Positions 55,491-64,000 of a stretch of DNA of 64,000 nucleotides are shown piece by piece. Position numbers and translations under genes: made by a program. A model generated the notes under the pieces. That model was not told the DNA's origin, searched no databases, and saw nothing but the letters and a program-made list of their open reading frames with translations. Every line of letters begins with the position of its first letter. Positions within the stretch are counted from its first letter, which is position 1. Origin of the DNA: Dioscorea cayenensis subsp. rotundata (lineage: Eukaryota; Streptophyta; Magnoliopsida; Dioscoreales; Dioscoreaceae); the NCBI RefSeq assembly GCF_009730915.1, contig NC_052477.1, positions 25,066,578-25,130,577 on the forward strand, in the 5' to 3' direction.

Positions 55491-56500
55491 GCTAATCTAC
55501 AAGCAAAATTACTCCAACTAAAAGTATTAGATGAGAAAATCCGTACATCTTCTCCTTACCTCATTATCTCTGTGTCTCAAAATTTAACTGTAATTCTTAA
55601 CCAAGCTATTTAAATCAACCTAATTACTAGTTTTAAGTCTAGATCACAATTGAATTTTAAACACCTTAAATGCATTGAGAATCTCATTTTAACTATTAGA
55701 AATTTAAATTATAATTTACACTTGTCGATTTATTCATCTCTCACAGATTAGAAATTTACTAATAACAAATCAGCCAACTCTTTTCCTAGTTGGTTTAATA
55801 AGAAAGTAGCTAAGAACATCAATTTTATTTTGATTTCAAAATTTGTAGTTTTTCTTTCACTTATCTAGGATTCACATTGGTCCTAGGAGAATTCCGGTTA
55901 ATCAATTAATTAATCCCCTTATTTGTAAAATTTTCAACAATATTGCTTTAAAAAAAAAATTAATAGTTTAATTTTATCCTTTCCAATTTATTATCTATAG
56001 GCTATCCACTCCTTAGTTCTATAATTGATTTAATATCTAGAATGACTAGGAATTTTTTATATATCATCTAGAACACGCAGATGTAGTGACATCTATTTGG
56101 TTCGATAGAACAATGCTACACTTGATAAATTTGATAAAGGTTTTTCTCATGATCTTAGATTTATTAAACTTGCAATGATTACCAATAATGTTTTTACTAA
56201 TTTGAATCCTGTAAATAAGTTTGAATTGACATCATGAGAATAAAAAATGGGTAATATAGCTTTTGGAGTAGTCACACCCTATCAAACTGCTCTTGGTTGT
56301 AAAGGTCCCTATGTAAATCTATTACGGTTATTAAATCTAATGTGTGGATTAATTCCTTGAGTCCTAGTTGTCCTATGTTTTTTTTTAAGGATCCTTCTTG
56401 TCATGATATTCCAATAGTCTTTAAGCCCACTCATGTCAACATGAACCTAGATCTTAGTCATATTAAGTTGGAAGAGAGTTTCTAGAGCCGCTTTGGGATC
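55491..56500 (+). pseudogene. decayed unrecognised reading frame
   Basis: From ATG at 55491 one frame reads as protein-like sequence (MANLQAKLLQLKVLDEK) for about 135 codons with only three stops. Further open blocks in nearby frames include FSHDLRFIKLAMITNN (about 56145) and IAFGVVTPYQTALGCKGPY (about 56258). This is more open than expected for neutral AT-rich DNA. I do not recognise the family. A degraded retroelement or other inserted element is possible. Confidence 0.3.
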
Positions 56501-56589
56501 TTGATCAAGTGAAGACCATTCTTGGTCCTAATTTAATTCTCCGATCTTTGTACCAAGAAACACTTGTTAGTCTAGAACAGAAGGTGTGT

Positions 56590-57781
56590 GTAACGTAAAC
56601 GCTCAATCTCACAAAAAATTAAAACACACACAAATAATCATGTAAGAGAAAGAAGACACACAAGTTGGTTACCCAATTCAACATAACCTTGCCTACATCT
56701 GAGGAGGCCAAGTCCAGAGAAAAAATCCACTAAAAGAGGTAAATGAATGAAGAGTACAACACACTCTCCCTCACAATAACAAAGAACACCTTCTTAAGAT
56801 TGCTCGATGCCCATTCTCTTTAACCTTCACCAAAGGGTCTCTCACTCGTGGCTCATTCTAATTCTTCGAGCAGAGTATCTTATATAAACGCACCAACGTC
56901 TCAATAGATCCTCTTTTTTTAGACTTCTCAGTGACTTCCTAACTTAAACACCTTTCAAAGTTAAATGTTGCAGCACATAATCACAACGTTGCCCACCTTG
57001 CTAAACATGACTGAGTTCTATCCTAGTTGCAATCGAACTTGCCACACCATCAACCTCCTAGTTCCTTCAGTTCGTTTAGTAGCAGTTGACTCATCCCGAG
57101 CTCCTCCTGCTTATAACCACTTCTTTCCTCGCGTCATTTCAGCAAGTCCCCTCTCTCAAAGGTCGCACCCACCAAGACGCGAACAACCATCTCATCAAAG
57201 ATAGCTACAAAAGATCTCCTGATCTTCATTCCAAACTTGGCCCAAGTTTGGTCTTCCCATATGATTTTCGTTTGAATCACAAATATATTGTTACTAAACT
57301 TGATCTCCTCTCATCCAAGTTTAACCTTCAATATCTTCCAAGCATGATCTCCAATCATCCATGCTTGGGTCTTCAAATCGTCAATCAATCTTCAATCTTC
57401 AATTAATATCCTTGAATAGCTTCATCCATAATTAACCTTCTTACTATCTTTTACTCGATGATGATCTTCTCTCAAAAAAGAATAATTCATCTCTCTTTAA
57501 AATTAATCTTTTATAAAAAGAGTTTACCAAAGATATGATTTATCATCCCGGATCTTACCAAGGATAGATAAAATCATACATAAAGATAAAACTTACCCTT
57601 TTTTATGAGATCCCTTTACCTTGATGCACTTCCCAAAAATATTTATTCATCAATAGAACCAATGAGAGGAAAATCTCTCTAAACAAGATCTTCTACCTCA
57701 TCACGTATTTTGCCACATCATTTTTCTTGTCACTTCTCCTTTTTGCCAAGTCACCATTGTCATGTCACATTTCTTTGTCAC
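56590..57781. repeat. possible LTR fragment (Ty1/copia-like texture)
   Basis: The stretch is gene-free and CA-rich, with phrases like those in copia LTR regions of plants (TTGGTTACCCAATTCAAC, AACACACTCTCCCTCAC). No matching second LTR or primer-binding site was found, so the label is weak. The frames at 56965-57406 show no domain. Confidence 0.25.
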
Positions 57782-59040
57782 CGGGGGCGGAACCAAGGGG
57801 GGGCTAGCAGGGGCTGAAGCCCCCCCTCGGCGCCGGAGAAAATATTTTTTAAACAATATAAGATTTGGTGATTTTTGATTTTTCTATACTTAATTTATGT
57901 AAAATACAATATTTGGACACATTAAAGTGTGGAGTGGTTAGTGAGTTTATCGATAAGGTTTGGGAATTTTTGATCCACCCAAGTTCAAATCCCACATGGT
58001 GCATTTTTTCACATTTTATTTTTTAATTTAAAAATTACTATTATTTCAAAATTTTAATAAAATAAATCTTATATATAAATTTTGCATTTTTCTCGCATTT
58101 TATTTTTAAATTTAAAAATTACTATTATTTCAAAATTTTAATAAAATAAATCTTATATACAAATTTTAGTAATTTAAAAAAAGTTTGAATTGATCATGAG
58201 GCCTAACATATATACATATATATGTTATAATGTACCATATATGCTAGAGTGAAACAACAAAAGTTTTTTTATAAATAATAGTTTGGTTGTTTGTAGTGCG
58301 GATGATCAATTTTACCATATTTTTTAAAAAATACAAACTTGAGATGTATTCTTATTAGTTGAATTATTAAAAATCTCATATATTTTCTATCAGTAATAAC
58401 AAAATTTCAAATTATACTTCATATTTTTTTAATATGTGTATTCAAATCCCACATGGTGCATTTTTTTCACATTTTATTTTTTAATTTAAAAATTACTATT
58501 ATTTCAAAATTTTAATAAAATAAATCTTATATATAAATTTTGCATTTTTCTCGCATTTTATTTTTAAATTTAAAAATTACTATTATTTCAAAATTTTAAT
58601 AAAATAAATTTTATATACAAATTTTAGTAATTTAAAAAAAGTTTGAATTGATCATGAGGCCTAACATATATACATATATATGTTATAATGTACCATATAT
58701 GCTAGAGTGAAACAACAAAAGTTTTTTTATAAACAATAGTTTGGTTGTTTGTAGTGAGGATGATCAATTTTACCATATTTTAAAAAAAATACAAACTTGA
58801 GATGTATTCTTATTAGTTGAATTATTAAAAATCTCATATATTTTCTATCGGTAATAACAAAATTTTAAATTATACTTCATATTTTTTTAATATGTGTATT
58901 CAAATTTTGGTTATATTAGTACATTATTCTTCATTTAAAATAATTATTTTGTTAGATTATTTTTTTTTACTTTTTATTTTTTTCTTATTTTGTCTTTAGG
59001 CTTCAACCCCCTCTACCATTAAGTCCTGGTTCCGTCCCTG
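57782..59040. mobile_element. non-autonomous hAT-type element with perfect 8-bp target duplication
   Basis: The 1259-bp element is flanked by identical TTTGTCAC octamers (57774-57781 and 59041-59048). Its ends are inverted repeats: CGGGGGCGGAACCAAGG on the left and CAGGGACGGAACCAGG read inward from the right. It has no coding capacity. Most of its body is two tandem copies of an AT-rich unit of about 457 bp. Confidence 0.92.
57984..58898. repeat. two tandem copies of a 457-bp unit
   Basis: Copy one (57984-58440) and copy two (58441-58898) both begin TTCAAATCCCACATGGTGCA and differ at only a few positions, showing a recent duplication. Each copy contains a shorter internal repeat (AAAATTACTATTATTTCAAA occurs twice per copy, about 85 bp apart). 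Confidence 0.95.
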
Positions 59041-59048
59041 TTTGTCAC

Positions 59049-59445
59049 TTCACCTCTTGACTTGTCATATAGTGCCAATCCAAGTGTTCAGATCTAATAA
59101 CACTAATCCAATGGATAAATGCCATTGTGGTTCTCAATTTCATGGAGACGAGGACATTCATGTTGTGGTTATCTAGTGAGAATGGAATACTGTTGTTGAT
59201 GATTAAATGGTTGCATGTGTTAAAAGAAATATAGATTTTTCTTTATATTACAGGGGTTAGATTTACCACTTGGCTCAGTAGTTTAGGGCTCTAGATTTGG
59301 TTTATGAGCGTCTAGACTTGGAGTTAATTTTACTCGTTTTGTGTTTTCTAGTTGTTTTTAAAGCTTGGCTTTAGCTACATGTGTAGCTCATTTTTCAAAA
59401 AAAAAAAATCAAGAAATAAAAATATTGTAATATTGATAACGTGTC
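59049..59445. other. gene-free stretch between two elements
   Basis: No gene was found. The last 40 bases (AATAAAAATATTGTAATATTG) match the duplicated segment near 53151, which continues on the far side of the retroelement composite at about 61105. Confidence 0.5.
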
Positions 59446-60096
59446 TTAACATGGTATCAGAGCTATGACTAGGATCTTGGGTCCCACATCTGCTGTGAGC
59501 CCAAGGGGGTGACGCATAATGAACGCGTACATACGTCGTGACTCCTCATGGCGACGACGACCGGTGCATGCCTCATCAGTACAAGTAAGGAGCTGAGCAG
59601 TGTGGGTAGGGCAGTGAGAGGATGTAAGGGCATCAATCTGGCGCCATAACCCACATAATCTACTATAGTAGTGATCAACAGTATCCTCCCCTTGATGCAG
59701 AGTGTCAAGGGCTTGATATAAGGTATAGATCTGTGCCTGACTGGAACCACAGTAACGACACTCCAAGTAGCTCCACATCGCACGAGCAGTAGGTAGATCT
59801 GCAATATGGGTGCGAATATCAATGGTAACAGTCTGACAAATAATCATCCGTGTCGTAGAATCATCGACAATCCACTTCTCAAGCTGTTGCTCATAAGCTT
59901 TGAGAATGGCAGAATCAGTGACTGTCGGAGCTGCTGGAGCAGTAGAAGTACCGTCAACATGGGAAAGAACACGAATGCCATCAAGAATGGGCTTGAGAGT
60001 AAGCCGCCATGGAATATAATTGGTGCCATCAAGCACCACATCAGAGTGGGAGATACTGCGGTGACGGATATCAGGAAGAACTCCACTCGAGTCCAT
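59446..60096 (-). pseudogene. gag fragment of a Ty1/copia-like retrotransposon
   Basis: The frame encodes 216 aa starting MDSSGVLPDIRHRS. The LDGTNYIPWRLTLKPIL block resembles the N-terminus of copia-type gag (UBN2/retrotran_gag family, which forms the particle around the RNA). The middle (DLPTARAMWSYLECRY, DTLHQGEDTVDHYYSRLCGLW) and a Cys-containing region (LTCTDEACTGRRRHEE) also fit gag. The last about 20 residues (GLTADVGPKILVIALIPC) are an artefact: they are the complement of the 59452-59509 primer-binding-site arm, so gag is truncated at about 59510. No protease, integrase or reverse transcriptase follows. Confidence 0.72.
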
Positions 60097-60755
60097 GACA
60101 GTCCATACTTTTTATAAGATGCCCAAAAAAATAAGTTACAAATACAAATAGACAAAACAGAATAAAAAAATAAATAAAAAAAAATTCCAGACAATCAGAC
60201 AAAACAAAATAAAATAAACAATATCCCACATCTGGCCGGATATTGTGGATCTGGTCGGGCGACCAGACCTGGCAAGCGAGACAGAGGGTGGCGCGGCAGA
60301 GTCGATGGTGGCCGGCAGGATCGACGGTGGCCGGCAGGCTCGACGCAGCAGTCCGGCAAGCGAGCGCCGAGTCGAGCGGGCTGAGGGCGGCGAGGGACGA
60401 GCGCGGCCGGGAGCTGGGATGAGCTCGTGCAGTCAAGGGCGAAGACAAGTTGGCGCGGCCAGAGCTCGGGCGCAACCGAGGCGGGGAAGAGCAGGCGCGG
60501 CCGAAGCGCGGTAAGGGCAAGCAGCGCAGGAATGGTAGCCGGAGAGGAGAATCCGGCCGGAGAGAACGACGGTGGTCGCCGGAGAAGGAGTGGCGGGGTT
60601 CGACACCACTGCAAAAGACCAGCGCAGAGATCCGATAGTGTTCAAGGAACAAAGAAGAAAGAGGAAAGAATGGGATGAGTCGGCGACGGTGGTGAGAGAG
60701 AGAAGGGAGGTGGTGGCGGCCGACGGTGGCCGGAGGAACTAGGCGTCTGATACCA

Positions 60756-60893
60756 TGTTAAGACAGGGACCCACCACCCTAACTTCTCCATAACCGCAGT
60801 TACAGGGAAGGGTTGGTGGTAGTATATCAACTAGAGGGAAGCGTCTCCCACAGGCGATGTGGGACTATGGTCCTAAGCCACTGCGTCCCAACA
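60756..60893 (-). repeat. short LTR-like block B
   Basis: On the minus strand it begins TGTTGGGACGCAGTGG and ends GTCTTAACA, directly followed by TGGTATCAGACGC. The TG...CA ends and adjacent primer-binding site identify it as an LTR. Confidence 0.65.
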
Positions 60894-60952
60894 CCCCCCC
60901 TGGGCCCACAGCGGATGTGGGACCCAAGATCCTAGCCATAGCTCTGATACCA

Positions 60953-61102
60953 TGTTAGAGAGTGAGAGGAAGAGAGAAATGCTTGAACCATTGATCTCAA
61001 TGGACAAGCTTATGTATAAATAGATGATGAAGTGTACAAGTACGTATAGTGTACATGGTCTATACTCAGGATATACATACACATATATACATGTATCTAA
61101 CA
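60953..61102 (-). repeat. short LTR-like block A
   Basis: It starts TGTTAGAGAG and ends GTATCTAACA on the plus strand, giving inverted TGTTAGA/TCTAACA ends. On the minus strand it is followed directly by TGGTATCAGAGC. A TATA-like GTATAAATAG lies inside at about 61014. Confidence 0.65.
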
Positions 61103-61967
61103 TATATCATCATGTTTTTGCTCATAAATTTTATGATATTTTTAGTTTGGATGATATGATTAAAATCAAACTCTTCAATTTATTAGTTATCTCAAAAATA
61201 GTATTTTTTTTTAAAATAATAGCAAACAAATCCAATTAGTTTAAATTAATTACATTTCAAGCATGTTTTAATTAATGCAACTCCTTACAAATTTATATTT
61301 CAATAATTCATCACATCTTTGTCCAAAATTCACCTTCATTTTGACATTAGAAACCAAATTGATTGACCACCTAATCTTGCCAATTAAAGCAAGAAAATAC
61401 AATGGCTTTCAACAACATCTATTGCTTAATCCAATTTAATTAGCCATATAATTTTTATTTCAACTTGCAAATGGATAAGATGAACGAGATTGTTTGGCTC
61501 ATTAGAAATTAAAATTGTGATGAGTCATTTTCTTTGAATTTCCCCATTTGATATTGTGTTTATATATACACACAGAAAGATACATTATTGATTCTTTCAC
61601 ATTCTTGCCTTACTTTAGATATAAATATATTACTTTATTTGTTTGGCTACATATTGGGGTAATGGTTTCAATTAAATATAATGTTCACATGTGAAGGATT
61701 ATGGAAGAGTTTTTTAGTACAAGATCAATGAATGTAAAGTGTCATTTTTCGGAGAGAAATATAGTCATGTTGATGATAACTGACAAGACAAAATTGGAAT
61801 TTAATTCGTTTTATGTGCATCCAAGGTACTCCCTCTATTTTTTTAGTTGTCACATTTAACTAATTCACATCGATTATTAGTTAAAATTAATTGATTACTT
61901 ATATTTTATAAAAAAAAATCCATTATTTTCTAAAATTATCCCTATTTAAAACCCCACTAGTGGAGAA

Positions 61968-62331
61968 CAAGGTAGCCAGACCGAGCCCGGGTATCGACCC
62001 GGCCAAGTTCAAAGGTCAGGGGTTGATGGGTTCGACCGGGTTGAACCGGGGTTAAACCGGGATCAATAATAAAATATTAAAAATATATATTATAATAATT
62101 AATAATATAAAAAAATATAACTTATATTTTAATAATTAAAAAACACAATTAATTAAACATAATATTTAAAATTTTTATTTTACATATTTTTTTTACTTTA
62201 AAAATATTTAAAATACAATTAAATTTAATATAAATTTTAGATTTATATACAATATTTGAAATAAAATAAAATATATTAAAAAAAAAAACCTCTCACCGCT
62301 CCTCTCTCGGGACTCACCAAAGAAATGAAAA

Positions 62332-62367
<36 letters not shown>

Positions 62368-62729
62368 GACTCACAAAACGAAAAGAAAAAAATCACTCTC
62401 TTCATTTCTTCTCATCTCCATTCTCCACGTCTCTCATGTTCTTCGTCTTCTCCAGTTCCCTCATTTCTTCTCATGCTCGACGTCACTCGTCAACACTCTT
62501 TCTCACTTCTTCTCATCATAGCATTTTTTTTTTTTTTCTTTTTAATTTTATTTTTTTAACCCGGTAGATCCGGCCGAGTTAACCAATTTCCGGGTTGACC
62601 GGCCGGGTCACCGGTTTTTGGCTGGGTTATATCAACACCGAATCAAAGGAGGTAGCCGGACCGGCCTCATGGCCGGTTCCCGGTTTTTCCGGTTGAACGG
62701 GCCGAGCCGGTTCGGGTTTGATAACATTG
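61968..62729. mobile_element. hAT-like non-autonomous element nested in the Stowaway MITE
   Basis: The insert is bordered by identical GTGGAGAA octamers (61960-61967 and 62730-62737). Its ends are imperfect inverted repeats, CAAGGTAGCCAGACCGAGCC and CAATGTTATCAAACCCGAAC read inward. Both ends are rich in CCGG and GGTTGAACCGGG words, with an AT-rich centre and a (CT)n run at 62334-62365. No transposase is encoded. Confidence 0.82.
62334..62365. repeat. (CT)n microsatellite
   Basis: About sixteen CT units occur inside the nested element. Confidence 0.95.
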
Positions 62730-62912
62730 GTGGAGAATATAATTTAATACTTAGTTGATTTTGTTTTATTAAAAATTATATAAGTATATTAAATTAAAAG
62801 ATAAATTTTTTAAAAAAATTATTTAATACTTCACAAAGTTTTTAATGTGACAAGTAAAAAGAAACAAAGAAAAGCTCCAAAACATGATAACTAAAAAAGA
62901 ACGGAGGGAGTA

Positions 62913-64000
62913 AAAACTATTGTTTCTATTTTAAAAATAAAAATTATGGCTATTAAGATGGATAGTTAACACATGCATAAGTGTAATTAAAGTCTATTTC
63001 ATGAAGTAATTATATTTTTGAAACTTAGAATACAAAATAGTCATAAATGAGGCTAAGGCTTTTACTAAGGATAAGAACTCATAGCTTGTTCTTTGCAGGT
63101 TTTCACTCATAATAATGTGAGTTTCTGAAAATTTTAAAAATTCTATTCATGTATCAACATAATCTTGTCATGTCTTATGGGTTTCTAGGCGATTTTTTAG
63201 TAATAAATGGTTAATTTATCAAAATGTTGTTTATCCGCTTTAGTTGACAAGCATAAACAATTGTGTCACGTATTCATGAATTGTAAAATATAAGTAAAAA
63301 AGTTTTCTTAGTTTTGTTGGCTAAAAATAATTGGGAAGAAACTTTTTGTATATATTGATTTTGAGACTTTAATTAATATTAATTAAAATAAATACTTTGA
63401 TTCATCCTATTACTGTTTTCTGTTATTGAGGTTTATTGATATTAATGAATTCATATCATCTGTTAAAAATTATTATATCATTCCAAGTTATTCATCACCA
63501 ATGGTGTTTGGTTTGAGATGTTCTATTGATCTCTAAGTAGGATCTTGTATGGTTAAAAAGTAAATTATGTTCCGTCGAATAAAAAAATAGATTTTATATG
63601 GAGAAGACACTATAAAATCATTTATGATTTAATAAAAATAGTCAAGGTAATTTAAAATTTTGAAAAATAACTGATCATAATTTCATCTTTTTTTCTTCTT
63701 ACGCCAATATAGATGTGAGGTATCCATTATTGATGGTTTTATCTTGTCTTATTTGTTTTGATTGTGTGTGCTTGATTTTTTAATTTTTAATTTTTTTTCA
63801 TTGTTCATTGCACATGGATAACTATATATATTTCAAGTTTTTAAAAGTTCCTTTTTCTATAAGACTATATCGATAAACAACACAAATTACACCATGAATA
63901 GGTCTATAGTTGATAAGTGTTTAAATGAATGTATTTGATTACTATTATTTATAGCACTTTGCATGTAATTATTGAATATATGATTGAATTTGGTGATTAA
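62913..64000. other. gene-free AT-rich stretch to the window end
   Basis: No coding signal, RNA gene or clear repeat was recognised here. Confidence 0.55.

Larger units (their letters stand above)
59452..61102 (-). mobile_element. composite short-LTR retroelement insertion with gag fragment
   Basis: Three tRNA-iMet-type primer-binding sites are present: TGGTATCAGAGC at 59452-59463 (plus), its complement at 60941-60952 (minus), and a variant at 60744-60755 (minus). Two short LTR-like blocks with TGTT...AACA ends lie at 60756-60893 (138 bp) and 60953-61102 (150 bp); their 3' ends on the minus strand abut a primer-binding site. A CCCAGGGGGGG polypurine-like tract sits next to the first. A copia-like gag frame lies between. 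LTR size and layout resemble TRIM elements, but the two LTRs differ in sequence, so at least two elements have combined. Confidence 0.7.
61829..62910. mobile_element. Stowaway MITE split by a nested element
   Basis: Inverted ends CTCCCTCTATTTTTTTAGTT (left, 61829) and CTCCCTCCGTTCTTTTTTAG (read inward from 62910) are flanked by the TA dinucleotides at 61827 and 62911, the Tc1/mariner Stowaway signature. The MITE's own sequence is only about 310 bp (61829-61967 and 62738-62910); the rest is the nested insertion. Confidence 0.88.

Noticed and set aside
57086..57406. 106-codon frame
   Set aside because: No domain and located in LTR-like repeat sequence.
60195..60678. Several GC-rich open frames on both strands (up to 193 codons)
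   Set aside because: Composition-driven Ala/Arg/Pro-rich frames in the leader of the gag-bearing element; no domains.

Overview
The window is nuclear DNA of a flowering plant. It holds intron-rich genes with GT-AG splice sites, plant-only families (a TGA bZIP factor, a CDPK, a plastid-type PpiC/rhodanese fusion) and a heavy load of hAT, PIF/Harbinger, Stowaway, LINE and LTR elements. I cannot name the species from the sequence. A non-grass monocot is possible, but that is only an impression.

Layout. 1-1400: one or two candidate last exons of a gene entering from the left. 1.4-9.36 kb: no gene recognised; AT-rich repeats and probable old LTR-retrotransposon non-coding sequence. 9360-10359: a run of exactly 1000 N. 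10360-10734: an intact single-exon SF3B6/p14 spliceosome gene starting at the first base after the gap. 12.1-12.6 kb: a LINE 3' fragment with RNase H coding. 12857-19935 (minus): a TGA2-type bZIP gene reconstructed as 11 coding exons, 449 aa. 21.6-25.0 kb: a decayed Ac-like hAT transposon with a perfect 8-bp target duplication. 26.2-31.7 kb: a decayed PIF/Harbinger element with DDE transposase and SANT-like remnants. 31.9-35.2 kb: a 5'-truncated LINE. 35466-38702 (plus): a two-finger CCCH gene without the KH domain usual in its closest relatives. 40036-42807 (minus): a complete CDPK, 8 exons, 520 aa. 43881-47677 (minus): a complete PpiC/rhodanese chloroplast protein, 8 exons, 300 aa. 48.8-52.8 kb: a decayed hAT element with ZMYM1-like transposase. 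53-64 kb: gene-poor, with diverged segmental duplications, a hAT-type non-autonomous element, a composite retroelement with inverted primer-binding-site arms, and a hAT-like element nested in a Stowaway MITE.

The genes are not an operon or cluster. They serve splicing (SF3B6), salicylate/stress transcription (TGA), RNA binding (CCCH), calcium signalling (CDPK) and plastid protein folding or sulfur chemistry (PpiC/rhodanese). The CCCH and CDPK genes converge; the CDPK and PpiC/rhodanese genes lie in tandem on the minus strand.

I found no convincing undescribed system. The most distinctive features are structural: the inverted-PBS retroelement composite, the empty-site comparisons between segmental duplicates, the nested MITE, and the KH-less CCCH gene. 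No tRNA, rRNA, CRISPR or viral gene was confidently recognised.
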